Below, in pieces: positions 1-10,425 of a stretch of DNA of 64,000 bases. The translations under genes were made by a program, and so were the position numbers. The notes beneath the pieces are model-generated. The model was given only the letters and a program-made list of their open reading frames with translations, did no database searches and had not been told where the DNA came from. The stretch is from Doryteuthis pealeii (taxonomy: Eukaryota; Mollusca; Cephalopoda; Myopsida; Loliginidae), in NCBI GenBank assembly GCA_023376005.1, contig CM042152.1, forward strand, positions 84,515,174-84,579,173, written 5' to 3'. Every line of letters begins with the position of its first letter. The stretch's first letter is position 1.

Positions 1-110
1 GGGTTTTTTGTTTGTTTTTGTTTTTTTGTAAAATCTGCAAGGCAGGGATTTTTTATAACTTTCTTTTATCTTTTATCTTTGTTATCTCATAAAAAGAATT
101 TTTGTCTACT

Positions 111-402
111 GCTTCTTCTTCTTCTTCTTCTTCTTCTTCTTCTTCTTCTTCTTTGTATGTTTCTTCTTTTCTTCTTCTTCTTCTTCTTCTTCTTCCTTCT
201 TCTTCTTCTTCATTGTATGTTTCTCTTCTTCTTCTTCTTCTTCTTTTCTTCTTCTTCTTCTTCTTCTTTCTTCTTCTTCTTCTTCATTGTATGTTTCTTC
301 TTCTTCTTCTTCTTCTTCTTCTTTGTAGTCTTCTTCTTCTTTGTATGTTTCTTCTTCTTGTTCTTCTTCTTATTATTAATATTATTTGTTTCTTCTTCTT
401 CT

Positions 403-433
<31 letters not shown>

Positions 434-573
434 TGTATGTTTCTTCTTCTTCTTCTTTGTATGTTTCTTCTTCTTATTATTATTATTATTATTATTAATA
501 TTATTTGTTTCTTCTCTCCTTCTTCTTCTTCTCCTTCTTGCTACTGCTGCTGCTGCTGTTGTTGTTATTGTTA
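111..573 (+). repeat. (TTC)n microsatellite with periodic interruptions
   Basis: The tract is almost pure CTT/TTC, broken at intervals by the block CTTTGTATGTTTCTTC or a close variant, then grades into CTG and TTA triplets. The interruption recurs about eight times, so this is a compound minisatellite made by duplicating a TTC block plus spacer. Translations give only poly-Ser, poly-Leu or poly-Phe, and none should be called a gene. Confidence 0.95.
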
Positions 574-959
574 ATGTTACAACTACTATTTATTCCAGTT
601 CTGTATACAAGTTTGTGTGTTACTAACAACTAACAAACACCATTTCATTCCATAGAATTATGCCAGCTGTTTTCTTTCTTGTTTCATCTGCCCATAATTT
701 CTGCTATAACACAATCGTTTTTAGAACTTGGAAATTTTCTCTATTAATAAATGCATATGTCAGTGTGTCAGTGTATCACATTTTTTAAATGTTACTCCTA
801 AAGGCTGTAGCCCAACATATCATACCATTTTGGAATCAGGCCGACTCCATGACCGAATTAAAAAATTTCCAGACTGAATCCAGACCTGCAATTCTGAAAT
901 TTCTTGATTCCCAAGTTTTAATTTCTGTGATTGTGTTCAGTGATTTTTTGACATGATTT
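574..959. other. No recognisable feature
   Basis: A/T-rich sequence between the TTC tract and the first TIR element. I see no long open frame, repeat unit or RNA fold here that I can support. Confidence 0.5.
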
Positions 960-1385
960 TTTACCAAAAACTAGATCTCTTACTTGCACCATTATTTGAG
1001 GAAATAGCATCAAAGATTGTTTACTAAAATGCACCCAAAATTCTCCTTTTTTGCAAAATTTTAGCCTGGAAATTGGTTAGAAAATTTAGTCATTTCAATA
1101 TTTAAAACAGAAAAGGTTGTCATTTTAAACGAAATGAATAAAATATAACTAGAATTCAAATTGAAAATATACACACCCCCCCATCACCACTGACACCTCC
1201 AATATGCTGCTTTTTACCTAATAATTAAGCTGTAACAATGATAACATTTTAAAAGATTGAAATCTATTTCCTCAAATGAAGGCAAAGTTTTTTAAAAAAT
1301 ATAATGTGTGGTAATTGTTTATGTTAATTTGCAACTTTCGCCACATGGGAGACATTACTGTTCTAAAATCGAACTACCCTATTGT
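960..1385 (+). mobile_element. Truncated TIR element, family T1
   Basis: This matches, from an AACTAGATCTCTTACTTGCA block onward, four other copies at 14,023-14,515 (-), 18,326-18,816 (+), 40,543-41,037 (-) and 44,881-45,375 (+). Full copies are about 490 bp and end in inverted TAGGGTAGGT...ACCTACCCTA repeats. Here the right end (GAACTACCCTA) is present while the left terminus has diverged or been lost. There is no coding capacity, so it is a non-autonomous DNA transposon; the superfamily is not determined. Confidence 0.7.
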
Positions 1386-2057
1386 CATGGCCTCTAGCAA
1401 ATCCATCAGTAAAACAAGTTGACGACTTCTGATTTAAGATAACAACTGGTTTTAGAACTAATAAAATTCCAAGAACAGGTTCTTATAAACAAGTGCAAAA
1501 AATCAAGACTATACCAATGAAAGGTCTGGCATCCATACAACTGGAGTTGGCAATGTGGTAACCTACATGATCCAGAGGAGAGTGTAGGGGAGTAAACCCT
1601 GAAAACAAATCCAGAGACAGAGTCCCTAAGGTGGAGTAACGCTGAATTTCAGTGCTACACAGCAACTTCTGTGACACTGCCGTTGCCAAACTGCATTGAT
1701 TTCTTACCTTTCCTTTGGACTACAGCAACACTGTGTGAAGAAGGGGGATCTGCTGTTTGGGCAACAGCACATCCTTCATATCAACCTGGCCAGGCTATGT
1801 AGTTAGAAATTTGGATACTACACCTTTATCTTTCGCAGACGGAAGGATACCAACACAGTGAGACCATTTTTATCAAGACTCTCATTTGTAATATCCAAGA
1901 ATTAGCTGATTAGCGCCAATATCTATTATCAGGAATCAATTATTTCTTATTGGTTCCTTTTAGAATATGGCCCATAAATAAGTAATTAGTTAGTGTGGCC
2001 TAAAGGAGTATATCCCCTTTTCCCAGCTAATAAAAATTAGTGGCAATAATAAGTAAG
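1386..2057. other. No recognisable gene
   Basis: Unique-looking A/T-rich sequence. A 68-codon minus frame at 1,483-1,689 has no recognisable domain and no relative in the window. The end of this stretch includes the AGTAAGTAAAG tail leading into the SINE. Confidence 0.4.
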
Positions 2058-2305
2058 TAAAGTAAAGTCGCCAGGGTGGCCTAAAGTCAGTATCAGCCAG
2101 ACAGCAATGAAGTCTATTCCCTTTTCACTAGACCAAGGAGATTGTTTTTGGTATCTGAGGTGGAGCGCCACACCTACCATCACCTCCTCACTTTACCTCA
2201 CAGATCCCTTTGCTACTCATATGCTGAGTTGGCGAGGGCCAGTATCAAACCTGGAACCTTGTGGTTCCTAGGCAGACGCTTTACCAACTAAGCTACACCC
2301 CAAAC
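2058..2305 (-). mobile_element. tRNA-derived SINE, family S1
   Basis: Read on the minus strand, the element opens with a tRNA-like head: an A-box-like TTAGTTGGTAAAGC and a B-box-like GGTTTGATAC. A ~170-bp body follows with the block GTGTGGCGCTCCACCTCAGA and an ACTTTACTTTACTT tail. The same head, body and tail occur at 47,928-48,185 (+) and in part at 50,820-50,985 (+). Internal RNA polymerase III promoter boxes are standard for such SINEs. It is a retroposed copy, not a tRNA gene. Confidence 0.88.
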
Positions 2306-2599
2306 AATTTCTTATAAAATGTTAATTTTCTTCCAAGGCAAAGATACCAGGATTTTATTATTTCAATTGGAACATTATACAATCAAAACAGATATTATTT
2401 GGTTATGGTATTGATCTAGCACTCCACGAGGTCTGAAGGTGACTCAGGTTCAATTTAAAGTGAATGTCCCACAGGAAGCTAGAAGAGATGGATTCATATA
2501 TTTTCCAAAAGGGCATTAGCACAAAGTGAAATACAAACAGCCTCATCCAGGATTTGAACTTGGCTCTGGAAAAGTGTTGTAGAATAGCTAGCACCCCTT

Positions 2600-3935
2600 C
2601 AGCACTCCACCAGATGGCCTGGCTCATAGCCTTAAAATAGTCTACGATTAAGGACTTCAACAGTTGATTAATAAGCTGATTAATATTTGGACTGATCTTA
2701 CTGCTTTTGGCTATACCACATTTGACCCTCCTCTATTTCTTGTAAGTTGTCTTGTTAATTGTTTTGTAACTTATTGTTCTGTGTTTTGTATGTATTTGTT
2801 AGCAGCGGATACTCATGCTGAATAAATATACTAAGGACTCAATTTCTTTTCTGTATCATTTACAATGGTTAGCAAGCTAGTCTCACAGATCTACTCAATT
2901 GTGAGTTTAATCCTTGATGGATACACTATACATGCAGCCTTGTGTCACATCCTACCCGTGGCAAACGAGTTGAATAAATACTTACTACTGAATACTGAGT
3001 TTGATCCTCGCTGGATGTCTCCAGCTTGCGACTTCATGTCACTTCCTACCTATGGCCTGCCTCATAGCCTTAAATAGACTATGATTAAGGACTTCAACAG
3101 TTGATTAATAAGCTGATTAATATTCAGACTGATCTTAATGTATTTGGCTATACCATTTGACCCTCCTCTATTTCTTGTAAGTTGTCTTGTTAATTTGTTT
3201 GTAACTTATTGTTCCGCGTTTTGGTTTTATGACATGTTAATCCTTGGATTATTTTATTCTGAAGCGTAGATGTTATTCCAGCATTGATGCCATTTTGTAT
3301 GAAGGAATCTATTAATTTTAGATTTTGTACGTGCTGTACAGTAGCTAGCACCCCTTCAGCACTACCAGATGGCCTGGCTTATAGCCTTAAACAGTCTACG
3401 ATTAAGGACTTTCACAGTGGATTAATAAGCTGATTAATATTCAGACTGATCTTACTTTGTTTGGCTATACCGCATTTGACCCTCCTCTATTTCTTGTTAA
3501 TTGTTTTGTAACTTATTGTTCTGTGTTTTTGTATGTATCAGTTAGCACCGGATACTGGTGCTATATAAATATATTAAGCACTCAATTTCTTCTGTGTATC
3601 ATTTCACCATGACGATACAATAACAATGACAATCTCTCGCCAACCTTCACTATCACTCATTGTCTCTGGGAGTTCTTCTGTGCAGCAACCAGCATCCTCA
3701 CATAGTTGGTCAATCTAGGTCCTTGCTGAGCGGCCCACATTAGCATGCCCATGTGTTGATTTCTCTACTGCATTCAGCTATATCGCATTTGACCCTCCTC
3801 TATTTCTTGTAAGTTGTTTTGTTAATTGTTTTGTAAATTATTGTTCTGTGTTTTTGTATGTACCCATTAGCATTGATACTGGTGCTGAATAAATATATTA
3901 AGCACTCAATTTCTTCTGTGTATCATTTCACCTTG
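2600..3935 (+). repeat. Four partial copies of a ~260-bp repeat
   Basis: Copies lie at about 2,600-2,865, 3,044-3,235, 3,350-3,612 and 3,778-3,935. Each has some or all of a block CAGATGGCCTGGCT..TAGCCTTAAA, then GATTAATAAGCTGATTAATAT, TTTGACCCTCCTCTATTTCT, and an end containing the AATAAATATA poly(A)-type signal followed by CTCAATTTCTT. The repeated 3' block with AATAAA looks like the end of a retroelement or an LTR, but I cannot name the family. The short plus frame at 2,865-3,077 lies between copies and is not credible as a gene. Confidence 0.75.
3620..3770 (-). mobile_element. LINE 3' coding-end fragment
   Basis: The plus-strand text ACAATGACAATCTCTCGCCA..CTATCACTCATTGTCTCTGGGAG parallels 54,190-54,240, which is the reverse complement of a LINE reverse-transcriptase C-terminus. 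About 150 bp of that tail survives here, with substitutions and stops. It is a dead fragment. Confidence 0.7.
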
Positions 3936-4039
3936 ACAATATTATAGTGGGTGACTAAAGAGACCGAACTCGCAATCTCCTAATCGTGAGTGATGGCTCG
4001 TAATTTAAGGAAAACATTCCCAAGCTTCAAGATTGTTTT

Positions 4040-4790
4040 GGCGCGTATGCAAATTTTGCACAGGTCGGGCAGCGCTAAGCGTAATCTTTTTGGTGAGTGC
4101 AGTGGTCTGTCAATTATCTAAGACCAACCTTCCCACAAACCGCGCGTCTACAAAGCATGTGTTCTCATTACTCTCCTCTAGAGTAGCGAAGCCTGGATCA
4201 CATACTCATGCCATGAGTGGAAACTGGATAATTTCCACCTCAGATGCCTACGCCACATTTTACACATATGCTGGCAGGACAAAGTGCCCAACACAGACGT
4301 GCTGGAATGAGCAAACATAAACAGCATGCACGCCATCATTTGTGAGAGATGCCTGTGTTGGCTTGGTCATGTCAGGAGGATGGACAAAGGCCGCATCCCC
4401 AAAGACCTACTGTATGGCAAATTAGTAGAAGGTACCCAACCAGTAGGGAAACCACACCTGCACTTTAAAGATGTCTGCAAGAGGGACATGAAGACATGCC
4501 ACATCAACACCAACACATGGGAGGTTGGTGCTGAAAACCGAACGGCCTGGCGACTCCTCATCAAACAAGGAATGAAAAAGAAGTGAAAAAGAGAGGAAAG
4601 TAGCCGCCACAGAAAAGAGAGCCAGAAGGAAGGAGAGACAACAGCAACTCCAGCAAGCATCACTGTTTGTTTGCAGTCACTGCACCAGAGATTGCCATTC
4701 AAAAATTGGTCTGTTCAGCCACTCACACAGATGCAGATAAAAAAAATTGTTTTTAAATGGACACTACACCATCGTCTTTAGTGGACAGAA
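4040..4790 (+). pseudogene. LINE reverse transcriptase, C-terminal fragment with zinc-finger-like tail
   Basis: The longest clean frame (4,326-4,586) contains the pattern WLGHVRRMDKGRIPKDLLYG, then HFKDVCKRDMK and a W-E-x(n)-W-R block. This layout is typical of the region downstream of the reverse-transcriptase domain in non-LTR retrotransposons. The upstream stretch 4,190-4,320 continues the same protein in a shifted frame with a stop before the clean part, and after 4,586 a frame change gives a Cys/His-rich end (C-x2-C-x3-C-H) near 4,670-4,700. Frameshifts and stops show it is dead. Related shorter copies lie at 14,760-15,125 (-) and 44,262-44,690 (+). Confidence 0.85.
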
Positions 4791-5400
4791 GGATGCCATC
4801 ACCTTCCCACACCCCAGGGCAGTTTGGTTTCATCTTCCTAACCAGATACAGAGACTTGTATTGGACTAGAAACCAGTGAACATTTGCGTCAAACTGAAGA
4901 CGAGTGAACATTGGCCGTTTTATCGATGACAGTGATTACCTCGATTGCTTTCGATCATCACTTCACACCTCTATTTTTGAAATAATAGGTTTATTTTACA
5001 CAAATACAACAGAAGGAAAACTCTGAATTCAAGCCAGCAGTAATCCAGTTAAAAATTGACCTAGTGTCACATTATGGATGGGTTGGGTAAATAGAATTAG
5101 ATTACTGATCAAATTACTAACATATTTGTTGTACTTTTGGGTGTGGGTGAATATGTAAAGACAATTTTTTTAGTGTTTATATTTTTGTATGCATAATTAT
5201 CAGTTCTAAGAGATTTTTGGGGTTTAAGGGGATTTTCATTTATGGGAATTTCTTTGTTGTTATTGTTATTGTCATTTAAATGAATGTCAGTCTGAAAATT
5301 GGGGGTCAATCCAGAAAAAAACAAGGGTGACAATGGGTGTTAAAAAAAGGAGAATAAACAAAAAGTAAAAGAAAGAAAGAAAAGACATAATAAATCTAAC

Positions 5401-5653
5401 TTTCTTCTTCTTCTTCTTCTTCTTCTTCTTCTTCTTCTTCTTCTTCAGTTGTCCTTCTTCTTCTTCCCCTTTTAATTCTTCTTCTTCTTCTTCTCCTTCT
5501 TCTTCTTCTTCTTCCCCTTTTAAATTCTTCTTCTTCTTCAACAGACCTTTTTTCCTTTTTTTCTTCTTCTTCTTCCCCTTTTAAATTCTTCTTCTTCTTC
5601 TTCTTCTTCTTCTTTCTTTCTTTCTTTCTTTCTTTCCTCTTCTTCTTCTTTTG
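5401..5653 (+). repeat. (TTC)n tract with CCCCTTTTAA interruptions
   Basis: Pure TTC blocks are separated by CCCCTTTTAATTCTTC-type units and one CAACAGACC unit, then grade into (TTTC)n. The CAACAGACC interruption also punctuates the TTC tract in R (43,941-44,142) and its mirror in L. Lys/Glu-rich minus-strand translations are artefacts of the repeat. Confidence 0.92.
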
Positions 5654-5981
5654 AATCTACTGTTTTTTATTTGTCCACATGAAACAAAATAGAACAAGTT
5701 TGTCTCGTCTAGACAACAAACTGACTCAGTTCGTTATTATCATTTAACTTTTGGGTTTTGTTCTAATGAATTCAATAAAAGTTAATGAGCCAAAGAAACT
5801 GGACTCGGTTCAGAATAATTAGTACATTTTATATATTGCTGTCTGATGATTGTGCACACAACATGAAACTTAAAGTAATGAACTTCTAGTGTTTATGATT
5901 TGATATTTTTCTGGGTTTTATACCGGCTCTTTTACAGTAGTATCAAATACTTTTTCTTCCAAACTTTTCTCTTTTGCATTT

Positions 5982-6010
<29 letters not shown>
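5654..6010. other. No gene; A/T-rich flank ending in (AT)n
   Basis: Unique-looking A/T-rich sequence ending in a TATATA run at 5,990-6,012 that borders the following MITE. I see nothing else to support. Confidence 0.5.
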
Positions 6011-6012
<2 letters not shown>

Positions 6013-6570
6013 GTCATCCACAGACACTGTGTTTCAACATATCATGTCTCTTCAGTGTGGCTAGACATTTGCAGGCTACCTCCAGCCCAATTGATTTATC
6101 AACAGTCAGACTTCTTAATCACTCGGCTATCCGCACCTACAGACTGGGAGGAGGATTTTCACTGATAAATATATGCATCTGTATATATGTAAAGGCTGCC
6201 ATGGAGTGCTCCATCCGCTCAATTTTTAAGCAAAGTTCAACAGGTGGGAATTCAGAGTTTTCCTTCTCCTAAACTGGTTGCTATACCAAGGTTAAAGAGC
6301 CCAATCTGCTTTAAGGTGTACCCCCAGCTGAAAGGAAAATAGTTGGATGCATACCTTTCCCAAGAGTATTAGGATTATGTGAAATGCAAAAATGATAACC
6401 ATTACACTATGTGCACCCTTGATTCTTACTGGTAGGTGCTGATGGCCGAGAAGGTAAGGAATCAGACTGATGAAAAATCAGTCAGGTTTCGCTCCCGGCT
6501 AGAAGTAGTTGTTTAGTTAAGCCACACTGAAGAGATGTGATACATTGAAACACAGTATCTGTGGATGACT
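6013..6570 (+). mobile_element. MITE with ~55-bp terminal inverted repeats
   Basis: The left end (6,013-6,066, starting GTCATCCACAGACACTGTG) is the near inverse of the right end (6,513-6,570, ending CACAGTATCTGTGGATGAC). It is flanked by TA-rich DNA and has no coding frame. This is the only complete copy with two independent halves in the window. In the large palindrome the same element sits at the centre (about 29,149-29,876), but its left half there is a mirror image of its right half. The superfamily is not determined. Confidence 0.75.
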
Positions 6571-7130
6571 GTAATATATGCTCCCAAACCCGGTAAAGCT
6601 CTTTGGAAGGGAATTTAACTGACGTTTACCGTATTAGCGTAAGCAAGGCTCTCTGTTATACATGGATATGACCGTAATAAATATACTTATGTATGTGGAG
6701 AAAATTTTTTAAAGAAAACAAACACAGGATGTCATGAACAATGGAAACTCTTTATGTCGATACTTAAGTATTTCGGTTTTTTTAAAATGAAACCTTCTTC
6801 TGAACATTTAAAATTTGTATGAGTAAAAGATGAAAGATGTTCAGTGTATGTTGAATGTGTGATAAAAGGTTATTTACCGTTATTTACTTGGCATTTTTAT
6901 ATGAAAGCTGATGAGCGATCATTGCATGTGAAAGCGAAAATTGATGATCAGAAACCGTCGCATGTCGAACGTGAATTGTCCACGAGTAGATGTTAAATAA
7001 GGTTATGACCTATTTCATATGAATATTAATGTGTAGAAATGAGAAAATTGTTAATTGATAAAATGTTTAGCACACATATACACATACATATATATATATA
7101 GGCAGACAATACATCTGCATATATATATAC
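6571..7130. other. Repeat-derived DNA without a gene
   Basis: This is mirrored in L (28,590-29,150) and R (29,877-30,425). It includes the block ACAAACACAGGATGTCATGA, a variant of the ACACGGGATGTTGTAGAAAA motif bordering a fold-back element at 53,358-53,642, which suggests decayed transposon sequence. A short (AT)n lies near 7,088-7,100. Confidence 0.5.
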
Positions 7131-7742
7131 GGTGATTGCCACTTCTTCACAGAATAAGCCATTTCTACAAGTAGTTCGGATGTGAGCACGTCAAGTGTCC
7201 CCTAATTCAAGTTTGTTTCTTTGCTGTCACACATGAACCTCTTTCTACGTTTCCACTCGCATGCGACCATATGTGACCGAGAAGCCCAACCCTCGACAGG
7301 CAGGCCCTGCCACATAGGTCAAACATGTGGTCAGTCCCAGATGTAGGAGATGTTTCCATGCCGTCCGTCATGTGCCGCTTACGCCGAGGCCACTTTAGGA
7401 TGGGGTGCTTGAGCTGCCTTACCTCAATTCCAGACAGCTACCATGAGGCTGCTTATACAAAAGAATGTGTACCCGGACCCCACCCCTGTCAATTGGTCTT
7501 CCTCACTGAAGCGGACTTCCGCAAGGCTCAAGATGTCTGCCCCATATCGAGAGTTCTTTGCCACGGCTCCAGTTCATTGTCCAGGGCCCCGGGAGATGTC
7601 CAAAAATTTCAGGTGGCTATTGTTAGCCTAGGTTTGTTGTAATGTTTTCATTCTGTTAATGTGAACAGCCACCAGCCGCAGGCTACTGGCCAGCTTGATA
7701 TTTGCTCCTTCCCAGATATCTGGGTGGGCAGTCTTCCCCAGG
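7131..7742 (+). repeat. GC-richer repeat unit with an open frame, copy A
   Basis: This ~610-bp block, bounded by TATATATAC on the left and TATACATACATATA on the right, is clearly richer in G+C than its surroundings. It contains a 105-codon frame (7,325-7,642) whose translation is nearly identical in L (28,071-28,389, -) and R (30,520-30,964, +), apart from one-base indels that switch frame near residue 58. I do not recognise the peptide or any domain. Matching translations alone do not show coding, because the DNA itself is nearly identical. It may be the 3' end of a retroelement. Confidence 0.5.
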
Positions 7743-7988
7743 GGCTACTATACATACATATATACATATACACACATATACACATACATACATACATATA
7801 CATACGCATGCATAGACATATTATGTTGTATTGTTATTGTTATGGCCAGGGTTTGTAATTTTATAGCTATTGATTATTGATTTGCCTATGTGTTGGGATA
7901 TGTTAAAGAAACCAGGTCTATAATTAACATTATCTATGTTACTTATAGCACTGGCTTCAAAGATTTGTCTAAGTCTTTTGTTGTGGAT

Positions 7989-8055
7989 GTAAGCCAACAT
8001 ATAAGAATTATCAAAATCAAAATTGTGTTTCGATAATTCTTATATGTTGGCTTAC
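7989..8055. repeat. Perfect 24-bp stem hairpin, copy A
   Basis: GTAAGCCAACATATAAGAAT..(7,989-8,012) and its exact reverse complement (8,032-8,055) flank a 19-nt loop. The same hairpin is at 27,657-27,724 (L) and 31,267-31,330 (R, with a base missing in each stem). It may be the core of a small fold-back element or a cruciform-prone site. No terminator role is implied in this eukaryotic context. Confidence 0.85.
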
Positions 8056-8302
8056 TCACACAAAAGAACACATTCTCTCAAGATGACGCTTCTCACCACA
8101 CGGTTTTGGGCAGGGGTTGTTTTTAATAAAGAAAATAGAAAAACAACAAGTCTTTGTTAATTAATCAACAAGAGATGAGAAGACTGCCCAGCCCGAACAA
8201 GAAATAGAATCAGCCCGGAGAATCAGCCCTGAGGAAATGTCCGATAAAATAAGTAGGCAGAGAAAAGTAATAACCAAATCTATCATCCCCTCATCTCTCC
8301 TT

Positions 8303-8335
<33 letters not shown>

Positions 8336-8572
8336 TTGCCATTTATTCATAGGTATATAACATATGATGTCCTGTTTTTTTCTGGATTACAGTAACACAC
8401 ACACGCACACACACATACACACACAGTGTTAGTAATATATAAATAAATATCTTTCTTTTCTTGCGCATGGTGGAGTAAGATTCTAAATATAAAACATATT
8501 TTTTATCATGTTAGAGAAAAGGATTAAACTTCCTTTTAGTTTTGTTATCAGTGCTTCTTTTTATTATTATTA

Positions 8573-9129
8573 CTAGCAAATATATGCATCCGGGGCAAGT
8601 ATTAAGTTTTAATATAATAAAAATATCATATTAAATTAGGGCTAATGAAAACTGACTAAGAATGCAGATAAAAAGATCTGCATATAATCGAAAATAGAAC
8701 AACTTGAAACTAAACTATTCCATATTTCATCCCCTGTTTCATTGGTAATTTTCCTAATTTAACTATTAGTAAAATAGGAAGTAAAGGAAATATTACAGTA
8801 AATTAATTTCTTTTAAGATTATCTACGAGATTTTTGTTTATATTTCTTAAGATAAAACCAAACAATTAGAATTCATAATACCAAGCATATATTTATCAAT
8901 ATGCAATTAGCCTTCTCGTTCAAACTGTAAATCGCTATTATATAAACAATTGCATGTTATTAGTACGTAGATATTTCAACAGTATAATAATGTAAAACAA
9001 TTTTACTAATAACTGTAAAAGAATGAAATCATGGAGAATTTGACGTAAATAATTAAAGGAATTGTGACTTGAGTAGTAATATAGTTTCGGCTTCAGACAA
9101 AAATGCAGTCTATCTCCATTATATATAGA
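8573..9129 (-). mobile_element. Non-autonomous Helitron, family He1, copy A
   Basis: Read on the minus strand, the element starts TCTATATATAATGGAGATAG and ends in ATTTGCTAG|T, with a decayed short hairpin just upstream of the CTAG. TC...CTAG termini, insertion in A/T-rich DNA and the absence of TIRs are the Helitron hallmarks. It has no Rep or helicase coding, so it moved in trans. Relatives are at 21,976-22,789, 36,183-37,291, 52,708-53,319 and, more distantly, 53,699-54,113. The equivalent positions in L and R lack the insertion. Confidence 0.8.
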
Positions 9130-9244
9130 TTATATCATCATTATTATTATTATTATCATCATCATTATCATTATAAGCAGTAGAAGCATTATTATTATTA
9201 TCATTATTACTATTATCATTATTGTTATTTTCACTCCTGTAAGT
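9130..9244. repeat. (ATT/ATC)n microsatellite
   Basis: ATT/ATC triplets mark the insertion site of the He1 Helitron. The same triplet tract in L (27,035-27,165) and R (31,825-31,940) is uninterrupted by an element. Confidence 0.85.
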
Positions 9245-9675
9245 TTTTCACGCCAGCGTTAGCTGATGGTATTTCACTGGAGTCTGAGTGACAATATGTC
9301 TCTTCAGGTTTCCAGGACTCTTCTGGGTATTCTAGCCAATTGCAGCAGTGCAGTAGTCTGGATGATCGCAATTCTTCCTATGATTTCCAGATCCTTCAGT
9401 CTTTTTTCCAAGTTTATTGGGACCATTCCAAGTGCACCAATTACAATTGGTATCATTTTCACTCTCATATTCCACAGCTTTTTCAATTCTCTGGCAAGGT
9501 CCAGGTATTTATCCATCTTTTCATTTTCCTTCAGCTTCACCCTGTGATCTGCTAGAACCGCAAAGTCCACTAGTGGCAAGTTCTCTTTTTTTTTTTGTAA
9601 TCAACACTAGGTCTGGTCTCCTGGCTGGGATAGGGGATCCGTCTTTATCTCAAAGTCCCAGAGAATTTTATATTA
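9245..9675 (-). pseudogene. Non-LTR retrotransposon C-terminal fragment, copy A
   Basis: The minus frame (9,304-9,579) reads VDFAVLADHRVKLKENEK followed by KYLDLARELKKLWNMRVK and IPIVIGALGMVP. This is the widespread tail found downstream of the reverse transcriptase in a group of animal non-LTR retrotransposons, where it follows an ARRPDLVL block. That block is visible here in a shifted frame near 9,605-9,640. It is only the last ~140 residues, with a frameshift between the two parts, so it is inactive. I do not assign the LINE clade. L (26,600-27,035, +) and R (31,945-32,385, -) carry near-identical copies. Confidence 0.85.
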
Positions 9676-9684
9676 TTATCATTA

Positions 9685-9687
9685 ATT

Positions 9688-9719
<32 letters not shown>

Positions 9720-9850
9720 CATGGTGGTGATAGGAAGGTTTTTTGTGGGTAACAGAGGGATTGTTATAATAATGGTTATTACTATTAATAATAAAATGAT
9801 GTGGTCATTGTTGTTGTTGTTATTATTGTTGTTGTTGTTGTTGTTGTTGT

Positions 9851-9885
<35 letters not shown>

Positions 9886-9893
9886 GCTGTTGT
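9685..9893. repeat. (GTT)n and (GAT)n compound microsatellite, copy A
   Basis: Two GTT tracts (around 9,688-9,719 and 9,807-9,852) are followed by GAT repeats to about 9,883. L (26,380-26,590) and R (32,395-32,590) hold the same array with different lengths. Poly-Leu/Met or poly-Asn/Ile translations are not genes. Confidence 0.92.
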
Positions 9894-10035
9894 TATTGAT
9901 GCTGATGACCATTTAATGTTGATGATAATTGATGTCATTGCAAAATGAAGAGAGAATAATTCTGTTTGGAAAGTAAACAGGAAGGTGACGACATTTTGGA
10001 AGAGATACAATAGGTAATAAACAGATGGAACAATT

Positions 10036-10059
10036 ATGAGAGAGAGAGAGAGAGAGAGT

Positions 10060-10104
<45 letters not shown>

Positions 10105-10425
10105 AAGGGCCCAGGAAGTAAAAGAAAGAGAGAAGAGACGAGGGAAAGGAAGGAAAGAAAGAAAGAAGATATTAGGTTAGGAAAGAAAGATAGAAGAGGC
10201 TGGAGAAAGAAAAAAAGGAAGAAAGAAAAAAACAGGGGATATGAAAGAGGGAAGAGACTATTGGAAAAAAAGAGAGGAAGAGACTAGAGAAATAAAAGAG
10301 AGAAGAAACGAGAGAAAAGAAGAAAAAGAGAAAGAAACTAGGGAAAGAAAGGGAGAAGAGACTAAGGAAATGATAGAAAGAGAGAAGAGACTGAGAAAGA
10401 AAAGAAAAGAAATGGAGAATAAACG
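10036..10425 (+). repeat. (GA)n followed by polypurine tract, copy A
   Basis: A GAGAGA run to about 10,101 continues into ~320 bp that is almost all purine on this strand (AGAGAAGAGAC, GGAAAGAAAG). The mirrored polypyrimidine stretch is at 25,860-26,237 in L and 32,734-33,115 in R. Such mirror polypurine DNA can form triplex structures. The Lys/Arg/Glu-rich frames here are composition artefacts. Confidence 0.9.

Noticed and set aside
79..626. Long poly-Leu, poly-Phe and poly-Ser open frames
   Set aside because: They are translations of the (TTC)n microsatellite in three frames, without stops because of repeat composition.
6909..6960. Another hammerhead (CTGATGAGCG...GCGAAAA)
   Set aside because: The stem II strands and stem I do not pair properly, and the mirror copies vary at the key positions.
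9645..10287. Poly-Asn/Ile, poly-Leu/Met and Arg/Glu/Lys-rich frames
   Set aside because: They come from GTT/GAT and GA microsatellites; the copies in L and R change length and frame.
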